A stretch of 13,699 bases of DNA from JACKOF01 sp041571855 (GCA_041571855.1 JBFFTH010000047.1:1-13699), one strand, 5' to 3'. Counted from the first letter of the stretch, positions 6,662-12,941 are shown. The notes: a model not told the origin generated them from the sequence alone. A program made the numbers and translations.

Positions 6662-6925
6662 TTATTGTTTCAGGTGATCTCTGACGTACCAGCATGATGC
6701 GGTGATGTCGAACCCTGATTCCCTTGCCCAGTTAAGGCCACAGGCGACCAATTGCTCGGCATATCCCTGTCCGCGAGATTTGAAAGGTACATAGGTGCGG
6801 TAGAAATCAACCGTGTTCTGAGAGGCTTTTTTGTAGGCCAAAATTGCCTCCCCCGCCTCCAGCTTAATCACGAACTGCTGCTGCTCCCTGTCGTGCAAAA
6901 CGTCCACCCTGCCCCCTCTATTCAT
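6662..6925 (-). CDS. GNAT acetyltransferase, YjdJ type
   Basis: An 87-residue minimal Gcn5-related acetyltransferase of the YjdJ/NATD1 type. The acetyl-CoA loop is FKSRGQGYAEQLV, followed by the helix ACGLNWARESGFDI and a short strand with CWYV. Only the core of the GNAT fold is present, which is usual for this short subfamily. The acceptor is unknown. The ATG at 6925 is chosen over a GTG at 6937 because GGTGAG (6938-6933 on the minus strand) lies 7 bases before the ATG, while the GTG is itself inside that site. The gene overlaps the end of the GIY-YIG gene by 8 bp, so it is the last gene of the sprT unit. Confidence 0.82.
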   Translation of the reverse strand: MNRGGRVDVLHDREQQQFVIKLEAGEAILAYKKASQNTVDFYRTYVPFKSRGQGYAEQLVACGLNWARESGFDITASCWYVRDHLKQ

Positions 6926-7178
6926 CTGTCTGCTCACCAGTTATCAGCGCCTGCTTCTGCCCGCGGCTGAGTTTTTTGATTTCGGCCTCGCGGCGAGATG
7001 CACTGCTGCGATCATGCCCCTGTTCGTGGTAGACCACGGCTAATGGCTTGCGGCCGGCAAAATACCTGGCCCCCTGCCGGCCCTGCAGGTGCTCGCTGAA
7101 ACGCCGCTCCAGGTCGGTGGTAATGCCGGTGTAAAGCGAGCCATCACTGGCCTCGATAATATAGACAAACCAGTTCAC
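6918..7178 (-). CDS. GIY-YIG nuclease-domain protein (UPF0213/YhbQ type)
   Basis: An 86-residue single-domain GIY-YIG protein. The motif is seen as VYIIEASDGSLYTGIT (residues 5-20), followed by the conserved Arg-containing helix TDLERRFSEHL and a later REAEIKKLSRGQK helix, all typical of the YhbQ/UPF0213 group. Members have been linked to DNA nicking or repair; the biological substrate is not settled. The start is GTG at 7178, which overlaps the sprT stop in a GTGA (7178-7175), and AGGTGG lies about 8 bases upstream, inside sprT. This arrangement predicts translational coupling with sprT. Confidence 0.88.
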   Translation of the reverse strand: MNWFVYIIEASDGSLYTGITTDLERRFSEHLQGRQGARYFAGRKPLAVVYHEQGHDRSSASRREAEIKKLSRGQKQALITGEQTDE

Positions 7179-7720
7179 AAGGGTACCACCTGACTACCGC
7201 AGAACCGGCAGTGATAGCGGGCCTCGCCGCGCAGCACCTTATTGTGCCGACGGATGCCCAGTTTATGCTCGCGACAATTGCAGGCATAGGCAACAGTTGA
7301 GCTTGTTCTCAGCGGAATCCCCGCCAGGTTGTAATCAGAGGTTACGCGACCCTGCAGCCCAAATGACTGCATGATACTTTTCCACTCCCTGCCATGGGGC
7401 CGCACCGAACGCCCGTAGAGCATATCTACGACGTAGTGCGCTACCTCATGGGGAACCGTCTCGGCGAGATTTTCCCGGTAGTACTTGGCAAACAGCCAGG
7501 GGTTGTAGCGTATTTTTCGGGTCAGGCCAAAGCCCCGTTTCGACACCACGTACATCCCGGCCGCACGCCCTTTAAGATCGAAATCCACCGGGATCTCGTC
7601 AAACGAACGGTCAAACAATTCTGCCGCCAAAGCGATAAAACGATTCGTTGCAGCAATGATTTCCAGTTGCTGCTGGTCGCTGACGGGATTTATATAAGGA
7701 CGAGTGGCCACCAGTGTCAT
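7175..7720 (-). CDS. sprT: SprT-family zinc metalloprotease-like protein
   Basis: A 181-residue SprT-like protein. The zinc-protease motif HEVAH lies at residues 91-95 with Glu92 as catalytic base, and the third ligand is His109 in RPHGREWKSIM. A C-terminal zinc ribbon follows: CNC (147-149), then CRFC (171-174), with the typical HNKVLRGEARYHC stretch. SprT-like domains are shared with eukaryotic Spartan, which degrades DNA-protein crosslinks; the bacterial role is not firmly known. It is the first gene of the sprT, GIY-YIG, GNAT unit. The ATG at 7720 is in the expected place for the family. A candidate promoter (minus-strand TTGTGG 7805-7800, GATAAT 7783-7778) lies upstream. Confidence 0.92.
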   Translation of the reverse strand: MTLVATRPYINPVSDQQQLEIIAATNRFIALAAELFDRSFDEIPVDFDLKGRAAGMYVVSKRGFGLTRKIRYNPWLFAKYYRENLAETVPHEVAHYVVDMLYGRSVRPHGREWKSIMQSFGLQGRVTSDYNLAGIPLRTSSTVAYACNCREHKLGIRRHNKVLRGEARYHCRFCGSQVVPL

Positions 7721-7777
7721 TCCAGAAGATCTCTTAACTTCAGCTCAAGCATTTGGGCTCCGGCAAACATGGCAGCC

Positions 7778-7805
7778 ATTATCCAGCAAATTAAATTCAC
7801 CACAA
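7778..7805 (-). promoter_or_regulatory. Candidate sprT-unit promoter
   Basis: On the minus strand TTGTGG, a 16-base spacer and GATAAT. The -10 matches five of six positions, the -35 only three. Predicted leader about 50 nt to the sprT ATG. It lies back to back with the rnm promoter. Confidence 0.35.
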
Positions 7806-7823
7806 CTCCTGGCCAGCAAAGAC

Positions 7824-7829
7824 TATAAT
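7824..7829 (+). promoter_or_regulatory. Consensus -10 of rnm, 7 bases before the ATG
   Basis: TATAAT at 7824-7829 is a perfect -10; the ATG begins at 7837. Normal spacing puts the first transcribed base at or next to the A of the ATG, so the mRNA would be leaderless or nearly so. No good -35 is seen at 16-18 bases. The same block occurs before smpB. Confidence 0.6.
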
Positions 7830-7836
7830 CCCCGGC

Positions 7837-8655
7837 ATGCTTTACGACCTGCACTGTCACAGCACCGCTTCGGATGGGAAACTCACACCGCTGGAACTCG
7901 TTGACCGCGCCAAAGGAAAGGGTGTGGACTGTCTTGCCATTACCGACCACGATACCGCCGCTTCATACCAGCAGATCCCCGCACAGATTGACGGCCTGAA
8001 ACTGATAACGGGGATTGAGCTTTCAACCCAGTGGCGCGGCACCGGTGTACATATTGTCGGGCTGAATTTTGACCTCCACAGCAGTGCCATTTCAGAGGCC
8101 ATTTCGCATCAACAGCGGGCGAGAAAACAGCGCGCGGAACTCATTGCAGAAAGGCTGGCAAAGGCGGGTATTGAAGAAACCCTGCCAGGTGCAATCGCCA
8201 TTGCCGGCACTAGCGTTGTGGGCCGACCCCACTTTGCCCGGCATCTCGTTGAGCGTGGAATTGTCAAAGATTCCGGGCAGGCCTTTAAGCGGTATCTCGG
8301 ATCCGGCAAGCTCGGTGATGTCAAACAGACATGGGCCTCTCTTCCCCAGGTGGTTCAGTGGATCAACGCCGCAGGCGGCATTGCTGTACTGGCTCACCCG
8401 GCGAAATACAAAATGACCTACACCAAGCTGGGGCTGCTCTGCGATGAGTTTGTTGCCGCCGGAGGCCGGGGGCTCGAGGTCTGCTCCGGACTCCAGCCAC
8501 CGCAGACCACCCGCGATCTCGCCCGGCTATGCAGGGAGAAGAAGCTGCTTGCTTCCTGCGGCTCTGATTTCCATCAACCGGGGCAGCACTGGGCGGAGTT
8601 GGGCTGCTACACCCCGCTACCGGAGCACCTGGATCCGGTATGGAGTAAATTCTAG
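7837..8655 (+). CDS. rnm: PHP-domain 5'-3' exoribonuclease / 3',5'-nucleoside bisphosphate phosphatase (RNase AM, YciV/TrpH family)
   Basis: A 272-residue PHP-domain metallohydrolase matching E. coli RNase AM (YciV), which trims 5' ends of rRNA and short RNA and hydrolyses 3',5'-nucleotide bisphosphates. The metal ligands of the PHP core are visible: HCHS at residues 6-9 with Asp13, DHDT at 37-40, Glu in GIELSTQW (about 64), His in GRPHFARHL, His in VLAHPAKYK and the final GSDFHQPG. Length is near that of the family. The ATG at 7837 begins directly with the first PHP strand (MLYDLHCH), and the family fits no upstream start; there is no room for a ribosome site between the -10 and the ATG. Divergent from sprT. 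Confidence 0.92.
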   Translation: MLYDLHCHSTASDGKLTPLELVDRAKGKGVDCLAITDHDTAASYQQIPAQIDGLKLITGIELSTQWRGTGVHIVGLNFDLHSSAISEAISHQQRARKQRAELIAERLAKAGIEETLPGAIAIAGTSVVGRPHFARHLVERGIVKDSGQAFKRYLGSGKLGDVKQTWASLPQVVQWINAAGGIAVLAHPAKYKMTYTKLGLLCDEFVAAGGRGLEVCSGLQPPQTTRDLARLCREKKLLASCGSDFHQPGQHWAELGCYTPLPEHLDPVWSKF

Positions 8656-8711
8656 CCAGCCACGCACCCAACCCTGTAATATTTTCGGACAGTCAGGACA
8701 AAACCCACAAC

Positions 8712-9041
8712 GTGAAAAAAACACCCAACAAGCAGGAAATTCGCCGCCAAATCGCCTCTCAGGTCGATGACTACCTGGCACAGGGTGGTTCAATTCAGCA
8801 GATTCCCCGCGGCATCAGTGGCCACAACAATCGACCCGGAGAGCAGCGCCCTATCAACCAGCTCTTTGATCAACCTCGCCAACAGCGAACCCCCATCCCC
8901 GAAGTGCTGGCTGCGCTGGATGAGCGCAAGCAGAAAAAGACTGAGAAAAAAGTCCCGGCGAGCAAAAAGCCGCGATTAAAAGAAAAGATAATCTACGATG
9001 ATTTCGGTGAACCACTCCGGCGGATACAGGTGGAAGAGTAA
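8712..9041 (+). CDS. Small basic protein of unknown function
   Basis: A 109-residue basic protein with no assigned function. The N-terminal helix region KQEIRRQIASQVDDYLAQGG is followed by SIQQIPRGISGHN, which resembles a short helix-turn motif that I recall from other small gammaproteobacterial proteins, though I cannot name a family. The middle (50-70) has LDERKQKK-type charged sequence, then a Lys-rich linker, then a C-terminal patch IIYDDFGEPLRRIQVEE. Charge and length would fit a nucleic-acid or RNA-polymerase binding role, but this is conjecture. The start is GTG at 8712; AGGA lies 13 bases upstream, which is long. It follows rnm by 56 bp and converges on fur. Confidence 0.7.
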   Translation: MKKTPNKQEIRRQIASQVDDYLAQGGSIQQIPRGISGHNNRPGEQRPINQLFDQPRQQRTPIPEVLAALDERKQKKTEKKVPASKKPRLKEKIIYDDFGEPLRRIQVEE

Positions 9042-9066
9042 CCAGCCCCGAGTGAATGAAAAGTTC

Positions 9067-9474
9067 TCACTTCAACGGTTTTACATACAGCACCAGGCTA
9101 TGACCGACGATCTGATAGCCCTTGGCCTCGGCAACCTTTTCCTGCAGTGTTTCGATCTCGTCACTGTGAAACTCGATCACTTTGCCGGTTTCAGTGCACA
9201 CCATATGATCGTGGTGTTTGCCGCGATCCAGTTCATACACCGCGGGGCCATTGTCAAAGTTGTGGCGCTCAACCAGGCCGGCAGCCTCAAACTGAGTCAG
9301 CACCCGATAAACTGTCGCTATGCCCACGTCATCACCGGTACTGACAAGTTCCCGATAAACATCATCTGCACTCATATGCCGGTTGGTCGCATTCTCTAGC
9401 GCCTGAAGAATTTTAAGCCGCGGGGCCGTAACCTTTAGCCCCGCATTGCGCAGCTCTTCATTTTCATCTGACAT
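9067..9474 (-). CDS. fur: Ferric uptake regulator Fur
   Basis: A 135-residue Fur, the iron-sensing repressor. The N-terminal winged helix (to about residue 83) has the recognition-helix region GIATVYRVLTQFEAAGLVER. Metal ligands include His33, Glu81, the HHDH at 87-90 and acidic residues of the dimerisation domain. HHDHMVCTETGKVIEF lacks the second cysteine of the E. coli CxxC site, as in Pseudomonas-type Fur. The last part (LVLYVKPLK) matches the family end. Divergent from bamE, the arrangement seen in Pseudomonas and relatives. The ATG at 9474 has AAGGGG about 11 bases upstream. The candidate -10 (GATAAT, minus strand 9519-9514) overlaps that of bamE. No Fur box was recognised upstream. Confidence 0.96.
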   Translation of the reverse strand: MSDENEELRNAGLKVTAPRLKILQALENATNRHMSADDVYRELVSTGDDVGIATVYRVLTQFEAAGLVERHNFDNGPAVYELDRGKHHDHMVCTETGKVIEFHSDEIETLQEKVAEAKGYQIVGHSLVLYVKPLK

Positions 9475-9512
9475 TTGAGTCTGTGCCCCTTCTCTCTGTT
9501 GGGTTCATTCGG

Positions 9513-9519
9513 TATTATC
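9513..9519. promoter_or_regulatory. Overlapping candidate -10 elements of bamE and fur
   Basis: TATTAT (9513-9518, plus) and GATAAT (9519-9514, minus) lie on the same seven base pairs. Predicted leaders are about 25 nt for bamE and 33 nt for fur. Neither has a clear -35, so the call is tentative. Confidence 0.4.
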
Positions 9520-9550
9520 CCCGTTCGCTCAGCCAACTGGAACCCCAAAT

Positions 9551-9955
9551 ATGCGCGCAGCTACCAGCACACTTCTCGCATTTCTTTTCACCGCTCTGCT
9601 GGCGGGATGTTCATCCTTCAAATTTCCCGGGGTTCACAAGATCGACGTGCAGCAGGGAAATATAATCACCCAGGAGATGGTCAACCAGCTCAAGCCGGGC
9701 ATGAGCCGATCTCAGGTACGCTATGTGATGGGAACACCGCTAATTGTCGATACCTTCAACCAGGACCGCTGGGACTATTTTTACAGCCTGGTAGACAAGG
9801 ACGAGAATGAAGTTCGGGAAAAGGTCAGCATCTACTTTCAGGACAACAAGCTGGTGGGCATCAAGGGCGATTATGTCCCGGTTAGCGCATCGACAAACCC
9901 TCTGGAGTCTGCGGAGTCTGCGGAGTCTGCGGAGTCTGCAGAAACGGTCGAGTAA
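9551..9955 (+). CDS. bamE: Outer-membrane assembly lipoprotein BamE (OmlA)
   Basis: A 134-residue lipoprotein of the BAM complex, which folds beta-barrel proteins into the outer membrane. A signal peptide (residues 1-19) ends in the lipobox LLAGC, with Cys20 as the lipidation site; Ser21 at +2 fits export to the outer membrane. The SmpA/OmlA domain follows, with VQQGNIITQEMVNQLKPGMS, SQVRYVMGTPLIVDTF and DRWDYFYS, the typical BamE core. The C-terminus (119-130) is an unusual run of four Glu-Ser-Ala units encoded by a 9-bp tandem repeat. Divergent from fur. Its stop codon directly abuts that of the convergent rnfH with no base between, so no terminator separates them. Confidence 0.95.
   Translation: MRAATSTLLAFLFTALLAGCSSFKFPGVHKIDVQQGNIITQEMVNQLKPGMSRSQVRYVMGTPLIVDTFNQDRWDYFYSLVDKDENEVREKVSIYFQDNKLVGIKGDYVPVSASTNPLESAESAESAESAETVE
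9905..9940 (+). repeat. Four tandem 9-bp units in the bamE 3' end
   Basis: Four copies of GAGTCTGCG (the last ends GCA) at 9905-9913, 9914-9922, 9923-9931 and 9932-9940. Each unit encodes Glu-Ser-Ala, so gain or loss of units keeps the frame and the downstream tail. Confidence 0.95.
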
Positions 9956-10294
9956 CTACTCTTTGGCGGCAGCGGCTTTTTCGGCTTTTACTTTTTCAGC
10001 CCGCCGTTTCCTGGCCTCTTTCGGATCCGCGATCAGCGGCCGGTAAATCTCGACCCGATCCCTGTCCTCCAGCACATAGGCATCCGCCGCAGCCAGGCCG
10101 CGGGTTCCGAGTGCCTGGCCGAAAACACCCAGCTGTGCCGTCTCAACTTGAATCTCGGGGAATTCACTGGCAATACCGGAGAGGCGAACTGCCTCGAGGG
10201 CAGTGGTCCCGGATGGAACCTGCAGCGCAATAATCTTTTGCTTGTCGGGCAATGCGTAGGCCACTTCTACAGTCAGTAATTGCTGCTCACTCAT
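9956..10294 (-). CDS. rnfH: RnfH-family ubiquitin-like protein (RatB)
   Basis: A 112-residue beta-grasp protein of the RnfH (UPF0125) family. The core has LTVEVAYALPDKQKIIALQV, a helix with TTALEAVRLSGI, then VGVFGQ-like and DRVEIYRPLIADPKEARKRRAE, the usual family end, followed by a Lys/Ala/Glu tail. Its role is uncertain; it is named from the rnf electron-transport cluster and it is the second gene of the ratAB pair. The ATG at 10294 overlaps the ratA stop in an ATGA (10294-10291), so it is likely translated by coupling; the in-frame start at 10330 would lie inside ratA and adds unrelated residues. The 3' end abuts bamE. Confidence 0.9.
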   Translation of the reverse strand: MSEQQLLTVEVAYALPDKQKIIALQVPSGTTALEAVRLSGIASEFPEIQVETAQLGVFGQALGTRGLAAADAYVLEDRDRVEIYRPLIADPKEARKRRAEKVKAEKAAAAKE

Positions 10295-10734
10295 GCTGTC
10301 TTCCCATAGGTTGTATCCGCCCGCTGGCACAGTGCATCCACCATTTTGTTGCCCACCGTACTGAACAGCGAAGACGACGCCAGCGTGGTTGCGAGGCTAT
10401 TGGTTTCAAATTCCAGCAGAAAGGTCACTTTACATGCGTTTTCGGTCAGCGGCTTAAACGTCCACTCTCCCGATAACCGTTTGAATGGCCCCTGCTCCAG
10501 TTCCATCTTGATCGACTCAGGCAAAAACAATGAGTTGCGGGTAACAAAACTCATTGAAACACCACTCTTTTTCAGGTCCAGCTGAGCCACCATTTGCCGG
10601 TCACCGTGTTCAAGAATACTGGCGCCGACACAGCCCTCCATATATTGGGGGTAGGACTCAACATCATTGACCAGATGAAACATCTGCTCTGCCGAATACA
10701 TTACCAGCGCTGATCTGTTGATTGTCGTGAGCAT
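10291..10734 (-). CDS. ratA: RatA / START-like (SRPBCC, Coq10-type) protein
   Basis: A 147-residue protein of the polyketide cyclase/SRPBCC fold, matching RatA. E. coli RatA was described as a toxin that blocks 70S subunit association, while its eukaryotic homologue Coq10 binds ubiquinone; which applies here cannot be seen. Characteristic sequence: INRSALVMYSAEQMFHLVNDVESYPQYMEGC at the N-terminus, LKKSGVSMSFVTRN in the middle, and LSGEWTFKPL later, with a C-terminal helix. The ATG shares one base with the transporter stop (TGATG). ratA-rnfH beside smpB is the usual gammaproteobacterial order, with smpB divergent. Confidence 0.92.
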   Translation of the reverse strand: MLTTINRSALVMYSAEQMFHLVNDVESYPQYMEGCVGASILEHGDRQMVAQLDLKKSGVSMSFVTRNSLFLPESIKMELEQGPFKRLSGEWTFKPLTENACKVTFLLEFETNSLATTLASSSLFSTVGNKMVDALCQRADTTYGKTA

Positions 10735-12125
10735 CAGGAAAACGTTTTATATACACCCAGCACGAGGATTACCAGCACAGCCAGCGGCGCGATAAAACGC
10801 AGCACCCCAAACCAGAGATTAAACGTTTTTCTGTTCTCATCCATCAGCTCTTTGGCCAAAATCTCGGGTTTCATTATCCAGCCGACAAACAGGGCGATAA
10901 ACAGCCCCGAGAGGGGCAGCATAAAGCTGGAGGTAAGAAAATCCATGAAATCAAAGAAGGTAAAACCGCCAAGGGTGTAATCCTTCCAAAGGTTAAACGA
11001 GAACACACTGCCCAGGCCAAGGAGCCAGGTAAAGCCGCCAAGCAAAAGGTTGGCCGTGATGCGGTGAAAGCCACGAGATTCCACCAGGTAGGCAACCCCC
11101 GGTTCAATCAGAGCAATTGCCGAGCTCCAGGCCGCAACCGTCACCAGGACAAAAAATACCGTACCAAACATAATGCCCCCGGCCATGTTGCCAAAGGCAA
11201 CCGGCAGCGTAACAAACATCAAACCGGGACCTGCACCCGCATCAATGCCAGGGTTGGCGAAAACAATCGGGAAGATCGCCATTCCTGCCATCAGCGCGAC
11301 AACGGTATCCGCCACCCCCACAAGAACCACCGTTTGACCCACCTTGGCATGCTCCGGCATGTAAGCGCCATAAGCCATGATCGCCCCCATGCCCAGACTC
11401 AATGTAAAGAAAGCGTGGCCGAGAGCCTCCAGAACACCTTCCAGCGTCAAATCCTCGTAGTTGAAACTGAACAGGAAGCTGGCACCCTTGCCAAAGTCAC
11501 CCTGGTCGTAGGCAAATGCCATCAACACAATCAGCAGCACAAACAACATCGGCATCAGGATTCGAACCGCAACACCGAGACCATTGGTCACGCCACCGGC
11601 AACAACGCCAATGGTCAACAGCATGAAAATGCTCTGCCACATGATCAACGTCTTTGGATCGGCCAGCAGGCCGCCAAAAATCTCGTCGGCCGCCGCCGAG
11701 TTGACGCCCTGGAAAGTGCCGCTCGCCATCTCAACGATGTAATGCAACGCCCATCCGGCTATCACCGCATAGTAGGAGAGAATAAACAGGCCTGCAGCCA
11801 CCCCGAGCCAGCCAATACCATTCCAGGCGCCATGCAGGTCCGCCTCATCAGTCAGCACACGCATCGAATTTACCGGGCTGCTGCGACCGCGACGTCCGAG
11901 CATTACCTCTGCCAACATAATCGGCAAACCTACGAGCAAAATGCACAGCAGGTAAACCAGGACAAAGGCACCACCTCCGTTTTCGCCGGTGATGTAAGGA
12001 AATTTCCAGATATTTCCCAGGCCGACAGCAGAGCCCGTCGCCGCAAGAATAAATGTCCAGCGGCTCGCCCACGCCCCGTGCATTCCCCTCGTGGAAGCAG
12101 CGGTGCCTCCGTTTTGTTTTGGCAT
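10734..12125 (-). CDS. Sodium-dependent transporter, NSS (neurotransmitter:sodium symporter) family
   Basis: A 463-residue inner-membrane protein with about 11 hydrophobic segments, the usual number in bacterial NSS members such as MhsT. The NSS signature is at the start: residues 23-55 contain GSAVGLGNIWKFPYI and NGGGAF, the unwound first helix that holds sodium and substrate. NSS proteins import amino acids or related small molecules with sodium; the substrate cannot be read from the sequence. It is first of a minus-strand unit with ratA and rnfH, overlapping ratA by one base (TGATG). The ATG at 12125 has no strong ribosome site. A candidate -10, TACAAT (minus, 12160-12155), lies about 30 bases upstream. 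A transporter in this conserved ratA-smpB gap is unusual. Confidence 0.9.
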   Translation of the reverse strand: MPKQNGGTAASTRGMHGAWASRWTFILAATGSAVGLGNIWKFPYITGENGGGAFVLVYLLCILLVGLPIMLAEVMLGRRGRSSPVNSMRVLTDEADLHGAWNGIGWLGVAAGLFILSYYAVIAGWALHYIVEMASGTFQGVNSAAADEIFGGLLADPKTLIMWQSIFMLLTIGVVAGGVTNGLGVAVRILMPMLFVLLIVLMAFAYDQGDFGKGASFLFSFNYEDLTLEGVLEALGHAFFTLSLGMGAIMAYGAYMPEHAKVGQTVVLVGVADTVVALMAGMAIFPIVFANPGIDAGAGPGLMFVTLPVAFGNMAGGIMFGTVFFVLVTVAAWSSAIALIEPGVAYLVESRGFHRITANLLLGGFTWLLGLGSVFSFNLWKDYTLGGFTFFDFMDFLTSSFMLPLSGLFIALFVGWIMKPEILAKELMDENRKTFNLWFGVLRFIAPLAVLVILVLGVYKTFS

Positions 12126-12200
12126 ATCGAGTACCCGGTTTTTTACTAGGCGGGATTGTACCGATATTTACTCGCTGCCTAAACACCGCAGACAAAAACA

Positions 12201-12229
12201 TGGGCATCCCAATAACAACTCCCTATAAT
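12201..12229 (+). promoter_or_regulatory. smpB promoter, -10 just before the ATG
   Basis: TGGGCA (12201-12206), a 17-base spacer and a perfect TATAAT (12224-12229). The ATG begins at 12237, seven bases past the -10, so the mRNA should start at or within about one base of the ATG. The block CTATAATCCCCGCCATG differs from that of rnm at one of 17 bases. Confidence 0.65.
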
Positions 12230-12236
12230 CCCCGCC

Positions 12237-12713
12237 ATGGCAAAGAAACCAAAGAAAAAACCTCAGGGAAACACCATTGCCCTCAACAAGCGCGCCCGTC
12301 ATGACTACCACCTGGAAGATCGTTTTGAGGCCGGACTTGCGCTGCAGGGCTGGGAAGTCAAGAGTTTGCGGGCAGGCAAGGGCCAGCTGGTGGACAGCTA
12401 TGTGCATCTGAAAAATGGCGAGGCCTGGCTGCTCAATGCTCACATCTACCCGCTGCAATCTGCCTCCAGCCACATCGAAGCAAATCCAACCCGGGCCCGG
12501 AAACTGCTGCTGCACGAGCGGGAACTCAGCAGGATATTTGCCGCTGTGAACCAGAAAGGATTCACCTGTGTCGCCACGGCCCTGTACTGGAAAAAACACC
12601 TGGTTAAATGCGAAATCGCCCTGGCCAAGGGCAAAAAAGCCCACGACAAGCGCGAAACCGAAAAAGGCCGCGACTGGGAACGCCAGAAACAGCGCCTGAT
12701 GCGCCACAACTAA
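12237..12713 (+). CDS. smpB: SsrA-binding protein SmpB
   Basis: A 158-residue SmpB, the small protein that carries tmRNA into stalled ribosomes. The beta-barrel core has IALNKRARHDYHLEDRFEAGLALQGWEVKSLRAGK, GEAWLLNAHIYPL, and the RKLLLHERELSRI segment. The C-terminus has the basic GKKAHDKRETEKGRDWERQKQR tail that enters the mRNA channel of the ribosome. The N-terminal Lys-rich MAKKPKKK is typical. The ATG at 12237 is fixed by family homology; there is no ribosome site between the -10 and the start. The partner RNA gene ssrA begins 228 bp downstream on the same strand. Confidence 0.97.
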   Translation: MAKKPKKKPQGNTIALNKRARHDYHLEDRFEAGLALQGWEVKSLRAGKGQLVDSYVHLKNGEAWLLNAHIYPLQSASSHIEANPTRARKLLLHERELSRIFAAVNQKGFTCVATALYWKKHLVKCEIALAKGKKAHDKRETEKGRDWERQKQRLMRHN

Positions 12714-12941
12714 AGAAAAATCAGAACTTTTCTGCACAGCAAATTGTCAAATCGCCCGTAGCGGTTGTGCTAGAATAGCCGGGTTGTAAAAAGTGTTGCC
12801 ACGTCATCTGATTTCAGACTCGGCTCACTCATTAACGCAACCGGCTCAGGTGTAAGCCGCGAGCGACAGGTACAGCAAAAAGCACTTGTGCATTTTCCAT
12901 ACCATGTTGACGGGGAGCCAGAGGGCTCAACACAAAGTAAC
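12714..12941 (+). other. smpB-ssrA spacer with candidate ssrA promoter and leader
   Basis: A 228-bp stretch without a gene. An extended -10, TGCTAGAAT (12768-12776), is the best promoter candidate; TTGTCA at 12744-12749 is 21 bases away, too far for a normal -35. The start would be near 12783, leaving about 160 nt of tmRNA leader to be removed. The leader holds short hairpins: CGGCT/AGCCG (12842-12859) and GAGCC/GGCTC (12915-12928), and an imperfect palindrome at 12877-12896. A TTGACG at 12907-12912 would be a good -35 for a start near 12942, but the -10 position (ACACAA) does not match. Confidence 0.5.

Noticed and set aside
9051..9071. Terminator between the 8712 gene and fur
   Set aside because: AGTGA/TCACT gives only a 5-bp stem with an 11-base loop and no T run.
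9475..9550. Fur box in the fur-bamE gap
   Set aside because: No sequence close to the GATAATGAT-type palindrome was found; GATAAT alone is better explained as a -10.
10295..10330. Longer start for rnfH
   Set aside because: It would lie inside ratA; the ATGA overlap at 10294 and family length favour the shorter form.
11064..12149. Plus-strand open frame of 361 codons
   Set aside because: Antisense shadow of the NSS transporter; composition rich in His, Gln, Asn and Arg, typical of the reverse of membrane-protein codons.
12714..12736. smpB terminator (AGAAAA ... TTTTCT)
   Set aside because: An A/T-only six-pair stem with no GC pairs of note; too weak to call.
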